Shown piece after piece: positions 1 through 6,701 of a stretch of 6,830 bases of DNA (position 1 is the first letter of the stretch; each line of letters starts with the position of its first letter). The position numbers and the translations under genes were made by a program. The notes under the pieces were generated by a model. It was given only the letters and a program-made list of their open reading frames with translations, was not told where the DNA came from and searched no databases. Source of the stretch: an uncultured Collinsella sp. (GTDB taxonomy: Bacteria > Actinomycetota > Coriobacteriia > Coriobacteriales > Coriobacteriaceae); assembly GCA_900547285.1 (NCBI GenBank), contig URGF01000104.1, forward strand, positions 1 to 6,830. Direction: 5' to 3'.

Positions 1-32
1 CTCCGTCGTGAGTCAGGACTGTCCGAAATTGA

Positions 33-59
33 GAGGCAAGGCCCTGCGCCCGGCCCCTC
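33..59 (-). terminator. weak hairpin downstream of gatB, possible terminator
   Basis: About ten bases after the gatB stop there is an imperfect stem. GAGG (33-36) and GGCC (40-43) pair with GGCC (52-55) and CCTC (56-59), with an 8-base loop and a 3-base bulge. In the direction of gatB transcription it is followed by TCAATTTC rather than a real run of T, so it is at best a weak intrinsic terminator. Positions 1-68 otherwise show nothing I can name. Confidence 0.3.
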
Positions 60-68
60 GGTTCCCGT

Positions 69-1745
69 TTACGAGAGCGACGTTCTCAGCAACTCGTTGA
101 AGAGCTTCGGGTTGCCCTTGCCGCGGCTCGCCTTCATGCACTGGCCCACCAAAAAGCCGATGACTTTCTGGTTGCCGTCACGATACTGCTGCGCCTGATC
201 GGCACAGTTAGCCAGTACCTCGTCCACGATCGGCTGCAGCGCGCCGGCATCGCTCACCTGACGCATACCGCGCTCGTCGACGATCTTGTTGGGATCGTCG
301 CCGGTCTGGGCCATGGCCTCAAAGACCTCGTGCGCCTGGTTGGAGCTGATGGCATCGGTCGCCAGCAGCTTGGCAAGAGCTGCCACCTGAGCCGGCGCGA
401 TGCCGGACTCAGCCAGCGAGACGCCCGCGCCCTTAAGGTAGGCGATCATCTCGTTCACCAGCAGGTTCGCGACCGTCTGGGCCTCCTTGCCAGCCATGCC
501 GGCAGCGGCGGCCTCAAAGAAGTCGGCAAACTCGGGGTCGCCGGCAATCTGCTCGGCGTCGGCCGCCTTAATGCCAAAGTCGGCCTCAAAACGGGCGCGC
601 TTGGCATCGGGCAGCTCGGGAATCTCGCCACGGCAACGGTCGATAAACTCGTCGTCCAGGTCGAACGGCGCCAAGTCGGGATCGGGGAACAGACGATAGT
701 CGTCGGCCGTTTCCTTCACACGCATGACCACGGTGCGCTTGCGGCTGGGCTCCCAGTGGCGGGTCTCCTGATAGATGATTCCGCCCTCCTCGAGCACCTC
801 GGCCTGACGGCAGATCTCGTAGGCAAGGCCGTCATGCAGGCTCTTAAACGAGTTGAGGTTCTTGAGCTCGGTCTTGGTACCCAGCTTGGTCTCGCCGCGG
901 CGGCGCAGCGACACGTTGCCATCGCAGCGCATGGAACCCTTCTCCATGGAGCAGTCCGAAATGCCCAGCGTCACAAAGATGCGGCGGAGCTTCTCCATAA
1001 ACAGGCGAGCCTCCTCGGGCGTGCGCAGGTCGGGCTCGGTGACGAGCTCGATCAGCGGCGTGCCGCAGCGGTTGTAGTCGACGAGCGACTCGGCCGCGGC
1101 GGTAATGCGGCCCTCGGCGCCGCCCACGTGAACCATCTTGGCGGCGTCCTCCTCCATGTGGATGCGCAGGATGCGGATGGGCACCGTGTAGGAACCGTCC
1201 TCGCGACGCTCGGGCATCTGCAAGTTGGACGCGTCATAGCTGGCCAGGTGGCCGGCGCGCTGGTTGCCCTCGCGCATGGTCGACGTCATGGACGTGGACA
1301 AGCCCTCGGCGTTGGCCGAGGCGCTCGCCAGGCTCTGGGCCTCGGCCTCGCCAAACGCGCATTCGGGGCGCTCGGCGGCACCGCGACCGGTCACATCCAG
1401 ATCAAGGTGACCGTACATGGCAAAGGCGACCGGACCCTGCGTGGTCTGGAAGTTCTTGGCCATATCGGGATAGAAGTAGTGCTTGCGGTAGAACATCGAG
1501 TGGCGCTGGATCTCGCAGTTGGTGGCGAGACCGGCCTTGACGATGCTCTCGATAGCGCGCTTGTTGGGCACCGGCAGGGCGCCGGGCAGGCCCAGGCACA
1601 CCGGGCACACGTTGGCGTTGGGCTCGTCATCGTGGCTGAGCTTGCAGTTGCAGAACATCTTGGTATCGAGTGCGGTGAGCTCGGTGTGGATCTCCAGGCC
1701 GATCACGGCCTCCCAATCCTGCAGGACCTCGGAAAGCTCCTTCAT
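69..1745 (-). CDS. gatB: Asp-tRNA(Asn)/Glu-tRNA(Gln) amidotransferase subunit B, with an internal insert
   Basis: GatB is the subunit of GatCAB that binds the misacylated tRNA and phosphorylates its Glu or Asp, so that ammonia from GatA can amidate it. The 558-residue protein shows family signatures: WEAVIGLEIH at 11-20, the FYPDMAKNFQ block at 91-100, HMEEDAAK at 196-203, LVDYNRCGTPLIELVTEPD near 221-239, ELKNLNSF at 293-300 and DDYRLFPDPDL at 348-358. Cys32, Cys34, Cys47 and Cys50 form a CxC...CxxC set, probably a zinc site. The C-terminal YqeY-like tRNA-binding domain (about 410-558) ends with FLVGQCMKASRGKGNP. Usual length is about 475-500 residues; the excess is an Ala/Ser-rich insert at about 118-188. 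The ATG shares its A with the gatA stop (TAATG), and a GGGAGG ribosome site lies within the gatA end. The stop is TAA at 69-71, so the gene is complete. Confidence 0.97.
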   Translation of the reverse strand: MKELSEVLQDWEAVIGLEIHTELTALDTKMFCNCKLSHDDEPNANVCPVCLGLPGALPVPNKRAIESIVKAGLATNCEIQRHSMFYRKHYFYPDMAKNFQTTQGPVAFAMYGHLDLDVTGRGAAERPECAFGEAEAQSLASASANAEGLSTSMTSTMREGNQRAGHLASYDASNLQMPERREDGSYTVPIRILRIHMEEDAAKMVHVGGAEGRITAAAESLVDYNRCGTPLIELVTEPDLRTPEEARLFMEKLRRIFVTLGISDCSMEKGSMRCDGNVSLRRRGETKLGTKTELKNLNSFKSLHDGLAYEICRQAEVLEEGGIIYQETRHWEPSRKRTVVMRVKETADDYRLFPDPDLAPFDLDDEFIDRCRGEIPELPDAKRARFEADFGIKAADAEQIAGDPEFADFFEAAAAGMAGKEAQTVANLLVNEMIAYLKGAGVSLAESGIAPAQVAALAKLLATDAISSNQAHEVFEAMAQTGDDPNKIVDERGMRQVSDAGALQPIVDEVLANCADQAQQYRDGNQKVIGFLVGQCMKASRGKGNPKLFNELLRTSLS

Positions 1746-3259
1746 TACAGCTCGCCTCCCTTCCCGGCAAAATCGGGCGCGACGGAAAGCGCGGGCGCTC
1801 CCGTGGCGGCATCGGCAAAGCCGCGCTCCAGGGCGCGGGCAAACGTGAGCAGCTGACGGTCCTTAAAGGCAGGCCCCACCAGCTGGGCAGAAACGGGCAG
1901 ATGAGTATCCTCGCCCAGGCCCAGCGGCACCGAGATACCACCGTTGCCGCAGATGTTGAGCGAAATGGTGTACAGGTCCGAAAGGTACATCTGCGTGGGG
2001 TCGCTAATCTCGCCAAACTTAAAAGCCGTGCGCGGCGAGGCGGGCATGAGGATGGTGTCCACCTTGGCATACGCGGCGTCGTAGTCCTGCGTGATGAGCG
2101 TGCGGGCCTTTTGCGCGGCGTAGTAGTACTTGTCGTACACGCCCGAGCTCAGCAGGTAGGCGCCGAGCATCTGACGGCGCTTGGCCTCGGCGCCAAAGCC
2201 GTGGGCGCGCGACAGCGAGCTCTGGTCGGACAGGTTGGCGCAGCCCTCCTCCTGATAGCCGTAGCGAATGCCGTCGAAGCGGGCCAGGTTGGAGAACGCC
2301 TCGGCCGGGCCGATGACGTAGTAGGCGGCGATGGCGGCATCCATGTGCGGCAGGTCGACCTCGACCAGCTCGGCGCCCTGGTTCTGCAGCTCCTGGGCGG
2401 CGCGCTGAACAGCGGCCTTGACCTCGGGCGTCAGACCCTCGGCCTCCATAAACGCAGGGATAATGCCCACGCGCTTGCCCTCGATGCTGTCGTTGAGATG
2501 CTCGGTAAAGTCGACGGCGCAGTCCTGGCTGGTGCAGTCGTACGGATCGTGCCCCGCGCCGGTAAGCGCGTTCATGGCCAGCGCGACATCCTCGACCGTG
2601 CGGCCAAAGGGACCCACCTGGTCGAGCGACGAGCCAAAGGCAACCACGCCGTAACGGCTCACGGCGCCATACGTGGGCTTAAAGCCCACCACGCCGCACA
2701 GCGACGCCGGCTGGCGAATGGAGCCGCCGGTGTCCGAGCCCAGCGAGAGCGCGACCTCGCCCGCGGCGACGGCTGCAGCGGAGCCGCCCGAGGAGCCGCC
2801 GGGCACACGCTCGGTATCCCAGGGGTTGTTGGTGCGGTGGAACGCCGAACTCTCGGTGGAGCTGCCGAAGGCAAACTCATCCATGTTGGCCTTGCCCATG
2901 GGCAGGCAGCCGGCATCGAGCATGCGCTGGACGCAGGTGGCGGTGTAGACACTCTGGTAGTTCTCGAGCATGCGGGAAGCGCAGGTGGTGCGCGTGCCCA
3001 CGAGGTTCATGTTGTCCTTGATGGCCAGCGGCACGCCCGCGAGCGGGGGCAGCGGCTTGCCTGCGGCACGGTCGGCATCCACGCGCGCAGCGGCCTCGAG
3101 CGCAAGCTCGGGCGCCACCTGCAGGAATGCCTGGACCCCGCCCTCGCGCGCCTCGATGGCGGCAAGAGAGGCCTGGGCCACCTCGGTAGCGGTAAAGTCG
3201 CCGGCGGCAACGCCCGCGGCGATCTGGGCGGCGGTAAGGGAATCGAAGCTTAGCGCCAT
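1745..3259 (-). CDS. gatA: Asp-tRNA(Asn)/Glu-tRNA(Gln) amidotransferase subunit A (amidase)
   Basis: GatA is the glutaminase subunit of GatCAB. It hydrolyses Gln and passes ammonia through the complex to GatB. The 504-residue protein is a full amidase-signature enzyme. The expected catalytic triad is visible: Lys81 in PLAIKDNMN, cis-Ser156 in the VPGGSSGGSAAA loop, and nucleophile Ser180 in GSDTGGSIRQPAS. Other family blocks are MGKANMDEFAFGSSTE (121-136), GVVGFKPTYG (189-198), SSLDQVGP (210-217) and the C-terminal GNGGISVPLGL (438-448). Length is close to the usual 485-500. The start codon overlaps the gatC stop by one base (TAATG), with a GGGGGAG ribosome site about ten bases upstream; the end overlaps the gatB start in the same way. 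This suggests translational coupling and balanced subunit supply. No missing residues were seen. Confidence 0.98.
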   Translation of the reverse strand: MALSFDSLTAAQIAAGVAAGDFTATEVAQASLAAIEAREGGVQAFLQVAPELALEAAARVDADRAAGKPLPPLAGVPLAIKDNMNLVGTRTTCASRMLENYQSVYTATCVQRMLDAGCLPMGKANMDEFAFGSSTESSAFHRTNNPWDTERVPGGSSGGSAAAVAAGEVALSLGSDTGGSIRQPASLCGVVGFKPTYGAVSRYGVVAFGSSLDQVGPFGRTVEDVALAMNALTGAGHDPYDCTSQDCAVDFTEHLNDSIEGKRVGIIPAFMEAEGLTPEVKAAVQRAAQELQNQGAELVEVDLPHMDAAIAAYYVIGPAEAFSNLARFDGIRYGYQEEGCANLSDQSSLSRAHGFGAEAKRRQMLGAYLLSSGVYDKYYYAAQKARTLITQDYDAAYAKVDTILMPASPRTAFKFGEISDPTQMYLSDLYTISLNICGNGGISVPLGLGEDTHLPVSAQLVGPAFKDRQLLTFARALERGFADAATGAPALSVAPDFAGKGGEL

Positions 3260-3570
3260 TACTCGCTCTCCCCCTCTCCCAAAATGGACGGCACGCGGAA
3301 GTAGCGGTCGCGCGCGCTGCCGGCGTTTTCGAGCGCAACGTCGAGCGGCAGGTCGCGCTCGGGCTCGCGCAGGTCGTCGCCCATCACGTTGGACAGGCTT
3401 CCGATGGGATGGAACGTGGGCTCCACGTCGGGCAAGTCATATTGCAAGACGGGCTCGAGCATCTGGACGGCGTCGTTCAGGTAGGACGTCATCTGGGTGA
3501 GCTCGTCATCGGTCAGTGCGATCTTTGCGTACTCGGCGATGCCGCGCACGTCTTTCTCGCTGAGTGCCAT
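3259..3570 (-). CDS. gatC: Asp-tRNA(Asn)/Glu-tRNA(Gln) amidotransferase subunit C
   Basis: GatC is the small subunit that wraps around and stabilises GatA and GatB. I place the start at the ATG at 3570 (MALSEKDVRGIAEYAKIAL), giving 103 residues. An in-frame ATG at 3588 would add MRKGAP. The internal start is preferred because a purine-rich GGAAGGGAG ribosome site lies 5 bases before it, the family normally begins like this, and the 3588 ATG has no ribosome site and lies only about ten bases after the predicted transcript start. The N-terminal half is the helical GatC core (DVRGIAEYAKIALTDDEL, LNDAVQMLEPV). The C-terminal tail has the family ending LENAGSARDRYFRVPSIL. It is first in the gatCAB operon, and its TAA stop shares a base with the gatA start. 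Confidence 0.96.
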   Translation of the reverse strand: MALSEKDVRGIAEYAKIALTDDELTQMTSYLNDAVQMLEPVLQYDLPDVEPTFHPIGSLSNVMGDDLREPERDLPLDVALENAGSARDRYFRVPSILGEGESE

Positions 3571-3605
3571 AGGCGCTCCCTTCCGCATAACAGATAAACC
3601 GCTCT

Positions 3606-3611
3606 AGTATA
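3606..3611 (-). promoter_or_regulatory. -10 box of the gatCAB promoter
   Basis: Read on the minus strand, TATACT lies about 35 bases before the chosen gatC start. It would start the transcript near 3598-3600 and leave a leader of about 30 bases. No convincing -35 hexamer sits 16-18 bases upstream (the candidate there reads CTGCTC or similar), so the assignment rests on the -10 and its position. No T-box or other leader RNA is visible; the leader is too short for one. Confidence 0.45.
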
Positions 3612-3696
3612 CAAGGCAACGCCGCTTGGAGCAGGTGCTTTACCCAAATGCAGCGAAAACGTAACGAGGGCGGCGGGCTGGCAGGCGGCGGGCCGG

Positions 3697-3780
3697 CGGT
3701 TCTACAGCGAAACCGCACCGTCCATAGCGAAAAGCATCTCGCCCGCAACGAAGACCGTCGCGTCCGCAACGAAAAGCATC
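3697..3780. repeat. degenerate 21-nt tandem repeat, about four copies
   Basis: Three head-to-tail 21-base units at 3718-3738, 3739-3759 and 3760-3780 follow the pattern nCGyCCryArCGAArrncrTC. The first and third end in GAAAAGCATC; the middle one ends in GAAGACCGTC. A fourth, more decayed copy (TTCTACAGCGAAACCGCA) lies at 3700-3717. A possible fifth fragment, GCAGCGAAAACGT, lies at 3650-3662 beyond a G-rich gap. The units abut without spacers. The region is open on the minus strand in one frame, but it has no ribosome site and resembles no protein I know. Confidence 0.6.
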
Positions 3781-3833
3781 ACAACATTCAACGCTTATCG
3801 CCAAAATCGAGATTTTCATCGAATGTTGTGATG
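3777..3833. repeat. 57-bp element with perfect 13-bp inverted ends
   Basis: CATCACAACATTC at 3777-3789 is the exact reverse complement of GAATGTTGTGATG at 3821-3833. Between them a nested palindrome, AAAATCGAGATTTT (3803-3816), can form an inner stem. The result is a long cruciform or hairpin in the gap between the sortase and gatC, starting where the tandem repeat ends. It has no T-run on either side, so it is not a typical terminator. It could be a small repeat of a mobile or REP-like family, a protein-binding site, or an RNA structure. I saw no flanking target duplication. Confidence 0.7.
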
Positions 3834-3847
3834 GTTTGGAAGTCCCG

Positions 3848-3882
3848 ACCACCACAAAGGTGCCTGTCCCCTTTGTGGTGGT
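3848..3882. repeat. perfect 13-bp hairpin, REP-like, after the sortase gene
   Basis: ACCACCACAAAGG (3848-3860) pairs perfectly with CCTTTGTGGTGGT (3870-3882) around the 9-base loop TGCCTGTCC. The loop and inner stem together read GGTGCCTGTCCCC, a word I recall as the core of dispersed bacterial REP-like repeats, though I could not check this. It begins 13 bases beyond the sortase stop in the direction of transcription, so its RNA hairpin could protect or end the sortase transcript. It lacks a following T-run, so a classical intrinsic terminator is unlikely. Confidence 0.65.
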
Positions 3883-3895
3883 TCCGAACGATGTC

Positions 3896-4834
3896 CTATG
3901 CCGAGGCCTTGGCCTTGCGGCGCTTGCGGACCGCGTGGATCACGATATCCAGCAGCAACAGCACAATGGCCACAACCACGATGAGCACGGCAAACTCGCG
4001 CTTGCCCCAGTGGCGGCCGGCCAGCGACTTTTGCTTGTCGACGTCCTTCTTGTTGTACTTGGTGCGCACGCAATGCACCAGCAGGCGATGGTCGTTCACG
4101 CCGTAGGGCGTGCAGGTGACGAGCGTCACCTTGTCGGCGCCGGGCTCGATGGTCAGCGACTCCATCTCCTCGGGCAGCACCACCTCGGAGTCCACCATCT
4201 TGTAGGCGAGCGTCTTGTTCATGGTGTGCAGCAGCACCAGATCGCCGGGCTCCAGCGAGTGGATGTCGTCGAACATGCTCAGGTTGCGCATACCCGAGTG
4301 CGCGGTGAGCACGCAATGCGTCGAGGTGCCGCCCACCGGCAGGCTCGTGCCCTCCAGGTGGCCGACGCCCGCCATAAGGACTTCTTCGCTCGTGCCGTGG
4401 TAGATGGGCATACTAACGTCGATGGAGGGGATCTCGACCCAGCTCATCATGGGGTCGCGGTCAAAGATGAGCTGCTGAGCGTAGGGCTCGATCTGGTCGG
4501 CGGGAAGCTCGGTGGCCTCGCCCGCCAGCTGCTCGTTATAGGAGCGCGCCTGGAGCAGGATGCGCTCGCGCTCCTCGGCAGATAGCGCGTCCACGGTGCT
4601 GGACACGGTGCTGATCTGGTTGAACACGCCCGAGGCCTCGAGCCGGTCCAAGATCCACGGCCAGGTCATAAGGCCCACGCCAATAAGGATGATGACGATG
4701 GTGATGAGCCGGTCGGCCCAGCGAGGCAGTCGCTTGCGGCGACGTTTGGACTTTGGTTGAGGTTTGGGCTGAGGGTTTGAGCCGCCGTTGTCCGCGGCGT
4801 TATTGCTCTTCATATGTTTAGCGCCCTGCACCAT
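3896..4834 (-). CDS. class C (pilus-type) sortase
   Basis: This is a membrane-anchored cysteine transpeptidase of the sortase family. Class C members join pilin subunits through LPXTG-like signals and work on the outer face of the membrane. The 312-residue protein has a Pro/Lys/Arg-rich cytoplasmic start (about 20-40), a first membrane helix (about 43-62), the sortase domain (about 125-258), and a second membrane helix (about 281-300) followed by a basic tail; the second helix is typical of class C. Catalytic residues are His179 (LTAHSGM), Cys241 (TLVTCTPYGVNDHR) and Arg250. PIYHGTSEEVL and GVGHLEGTSLPVGG are hallmark class C blocks. The usual DP-aromatic lid is not obvious; EPY at 116-118 may be its degenerate form. 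The ATG at 4834 follows AGGAG by nine bases; a second ATG at 4813 has no clear ribosome site. No pilin gene adjoins it, so the substrate is unknown. Confidence 0.9.
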   Translation of the reverse strand: MVQGAKHMKSNNAADNGGSNPQPKPQPKSKRRRKRLPRWADRLITIVIILIGVGLMTWPWILDRLEASGVFNQISTVSSTVDALSAEERERILLQARSYNEQLAGEATELPADQIEPYAQQLIFDRDPMMSWVEIPSIDVSMPIYHGTSEEVLMAGVGHLEGTSLPVGGTSTHCVLTAHSGMRNLSMFDDIHSLEPGDLVLLHTMNKTLAYKMVDSEVVLPEEMESLTIEPGADKVTLVTCTPYGVNDHRLLVHCVRTKYNKKDVDKQKSLAGRHWGKREFAVLIVVVAIVLLLLDIVIHAVRKRRKAKASA

Positions 4835-4872
4835 CGCCGGTCACTCCTTTACAGCTCAGGTTGTCTAAACAA

Positions 4873-4878
4873 ATAATA
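4873..4878 (-). promoter_or_regulatory. possible -10 box of the sortase promoter
   Basis: On the minus strand TATTAT lies about 39 bases before the sortase start, inside the AT-rich part of the 111-bp gap that separates it from the preceding nucleotidyltransferase gene. No matching -35 hexamer is found at normal spacing. Its place suggests the sortase has its own promoter, rather than being cotranscribed with the AbiE-like pair, but this is inferred from one hexamer. Confidence 0.3.
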
Positions 4879-4945
4879 GCCGATTAGCGAACTCATGCAC
4901 CGGACAACGCAGCCAGGCTGCACCGTTCGGGCCACGTAACCCCAC

Positions 4946-5719
4946 TCAACCAATCAAGCCATATGTTGCTTTCATCGTCTCGAGCAACTGCGCCATCGTT
5001 ACGCCCGCAACCCCAATCTGTTTCAGATTGACGTCGCCCACCTCACAATCTTTATCAAACGCAAGCATATCGTCCTTCAGTTCTCCGCCCAGGTCGACAC
5101 CTTCCGACTCGCCAAGCAGCTGAGCAAGCCTCAGCGCATCGCGTTTATGCTTTTTTACCTTCTTCGAATCAACGTTCTCCCCCGCTTCCCTTCTGGCTTT
5201 TAGGTCGAGATACGCCTTCGCTTTGAACGGGACAATGTATTCCGCACCCAGGACCGAAACGCCGTCTACGGTCCGAATTCCCTGAAGGAACAAGCTGTAG
5301 TAAGCATCGTCCAACAAAATTGCCGAAAGACTGCTTGTGTTTTCATCAACGTGAATTGGCGCCACATCAATCCCCTCACGACCCTTTAGAAAGTCGGGGC
5401 ACTTCGCGAAGAGTTCGATCATATGGGGGTAACCCGGCCTCTTAGGCTCTGTAAACCGATAAAAACATGAGCCTTTGCCTTCGCCCCAGCCGCAGCGGTA
5501 ACCGCCATCACGCACCAAAGTCCATATAGCTTCTGCCGTCTGAGGCAACCGGTCATCGGCGACAATTACCACATCAAAATCGTGAGTCATCCTAAACGGA
5601 AGTCCCGCCTCCGCGAGCAAAATGTCGCATGCCGTGCCGCCGATAAGAGCATATGATCCTGCAGCTTCTTGCATATGCTGCTGAAATTCTTGGAGACCTT
5701 CTACAGCGCTTCTTGCCAT
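4946..5719 (-). CDS. AbiEii-like nucleotidyltransferase, putative toxin
   Basis: A 257-residue protein of the nucleotidyltransferase fold, resembling the AbiEii/AbiGii toxin group. It shows the nucleotide-binding LIGGTA at 25-30, then RMTHDFD at 43-49, where Asp47 and Asp49 should bind metal. MIELF at 100-104 probably supplies the third acid, Glu102. Later conserved-looking parts are PFKAKAYLDLKAR (164-176) and KKHKRDALRLAQLL (189-202), which match in place the Lys/Asp region of AbiEii proteins. No signal peptide or membrane helix is seen, so it is cytoplasmic. In known AbiE and MenT systems such enzymes transfer nucleotides to a target, in some cases tRNA; whether this one does is inference. 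Its start lies within the end of the upstream winged-helix gene (19-bp overlap), and AAAGGA precedes the ATG by about seven bases. The gene is complete, ending in TGA at 4946-4948. Its composition is nearer half GC than the gat genes. Confidence 0.75.
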   Translation of the reverse strand: MARSAVEGLQEFQQHMQEAAGSYALIGGTACDILLAEAGLPFRMTHDFDVVIVADDRLPQTAEAIWTLVRDGGYRCGWGEGKGSCFYRFTEPKRPGYPHMIELFAKCPDFLKGREGIDVAPIHVDENTSSLSAILLDDAYYSLFLQGIRTVDGVSVLGAEYIVPFKAKAYLDLKARREAGENVDSKKVKKHKRDALRLAQLLGESEGVDLGGELKDDMLAFDKDCEVGDVNLKQIGVAGVTMAQLLETMKATYGLIG

Positions 5720-6669
5720 GGATATTCCTTTCCAAACATGCGATCGACTTCGAGCTGAATTCGCTCATCGTCGATTGCCGCCAAAGATAGCGCAAGCGAA
5801 ATGTTGTCGACACGGGAGGAGTTGGCAAACACGGGCGCATAGCGCCACACTTGGATCATCGCCGTTTCGTTATCCGGCAACTCCCCGTCTGCGACTTCGA
5901 GATCGCTCAGTTGACGCCATGCACTTCTTAAGACGGCCTTTTGTTCCATGCCCGGCGCAGCGAGCATCGAACGCGCAGCGAGCGCCGTCTCCCCGGCGTC
6001 AACAAGATAGTCGATCTGCGGCGTCTTCCTTGCAAAAAAGACCTTCGAGACAGGCGAGGAGAGCTCTGCCATGTGCTCACTGAGCAGAAGATCAACGGCA
6101 ACAGGGAACACGACGACACGTCGCTCGCGACGCTCGCGCCTCGCGAGCCCCCTGTCAACAAGCTCGGTTATGGCCTCACTCGCGCGGCTTGCCGAGATCC
6201 CAAGCGCACGACAAAGGTCATAGGGACGATATGGCTCCTGGGCTGCTCCCCAGATTGCGGCAGCCTGCGCGTTGGGTGACATCTTGGTCGCGTGATTGCG
6301 AAACCGGACACTGCCCCTCTCCGTGCAGGCCGTGCCCATAAATGGAAGAAAAGCCTGTCTGCCGGGGCAAACAAACGGAATCCCTTGTGCGACCAATGCT
6401 TTGCGCTGACGTGCATCGGCATCAGGAAACGAAACGACAACAGGAGTCTCCGCACGCAAGGCTAGCTGACTATAGACCCTCTTAGCCTCGGGAAGCCCGA
6501 CGCCAGTAGGCAAACTTGCAAGCAAAAACGAAAAACCGTTTGCGTCAACAGCGCGGACTTCAATCGCCCGCAGATGCAGCGGCAAGCGTGCGGATCCAGG
6601 CCAAGTTTTGGTCTTGGCGGAGAGGCCTAGTGCTTCTTGTAAGTAGATTAGTGCTTCGTTCATTTCCAT
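5701..6669 (-). CDS. AbiEi-like winged-helix protein, putative antitoxin and autoregulator
   Basis: Cytoplasmic protein of 322 residues from the chosen ATG at 6669. The frame is open to an ATG at 6750 (349 residues), but that region contains the TATAAT box and has no ribosome site. ATGs at 6669 and 6663 are both possible, with only weak ribosome sites. Numbering below is from the chosen start. An N-terminal alpha/beta part (about 25-112) ends in GIPFVCPGRQAFLPFMG at 96-112. A winged helix-turn-helix follows at about 145-190 (PYDLCRALGISASRASEAIT, then a basic RRERRERR wing). The C-terminal part ends with a VDNISLALSL...DDERIQLEVDRMF block (287-312). I recall this layout from proteins annotated as MarR-like regulators beside nucleotidyltransferase genes. 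In AbiE systems the upstream gene encodes an antitoxin that also represses the operon. Overlap with the next gene suggests coupled translation. The antitoxin role is inferred from context. Confidence 0.65.
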   Translation of the reverse strand: MEMNEALIYLQEALGLSAKTKTWPGSARLPLHLRAIEVRAVDANGFSFLLASLPTGVGLPEAKRVYSQLALRAETPVVVSFPDADARQRKALVAQGIPFVCPGRQAFLPFMGTACTERGSVRFRNHATKMSPNAQAAAIWGAAQEPYRPYDLCRALGISASRASEAITELVDRGLARRERRERRVVVFPVAVDLLLSEHMAELSSPVSKVFFARKTPQIDYLVDAGETALAARSMLAAPGMEQKAVLRSAWRQLSDLEVADGELPDNETAMIQVWRYAPVFANSSRVDNISLALSLAAIDDERIQLEVDRMFGKEYPWQEAL

Positions 6670-6681
6670 TGTTTTCGTTCG

Positions 6682-6701
6682 ATTCCAGTTTGTATTGGAA
6701 T
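6682..6701. promoter_or_regulatory. inverted repeat at the AbiE-like promoter, candidate operator
   Basis: ATTCCA (6682-6687) and TGGAAT (6696-6701) form perfect 6-bp arms with an 8-base spacer. The repeat covers the expected transcript start and touches the -10 box, an ideal place for a repressor. A second near-palindrome, AATTTTCGAAATT (6709-6721), lies just upstream in the -10/-35 region. Known AbiEi antitoxins bind inverted repeats in their own promoter, so the upstream-encoded winged-helix protein is the natural candidate ligand. Confidence 0.4.

Noticed and set aside
330..1856. Long open frame on the plus strand (508 codons) opposite gatB
   Set aside because: Mirror of GC-rich codon bias in gatB. 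The product is an Ala/Gly/Leu/His/Arg-rich low-complexity string with no domain, and the gatB evidence on the other strand is overwhelming.
1901..3253. Long open frame on the plus strand (450 codons) opposite gatA
   Set aside because: Same cause: composition shadow of gatA, no recognisable motif.
3697..3780. CRISPR-like array
   Set aside because: The 21-base units are directly adjacent with no unique spacers, and no cas genes are present.
3648..4106. Plus-strand frame running through the repeat region into the sortase
   Set aside because: It spans hairpins and repeats, then runs antisense to the well-supported sortase, and has no ribosome site or family resemblance.
4896..4925. Direct repeat TGCACCG (4896-4902 and 4919-4925) and small GCAGC/GCTGC hairpin after the nucleotidyltransferase gene
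   Set aside because: A 7-base repeat and a 5-bp stem without a T-run are within chance for GC-rich DNA, so they are not called as an attachment site or terminator.
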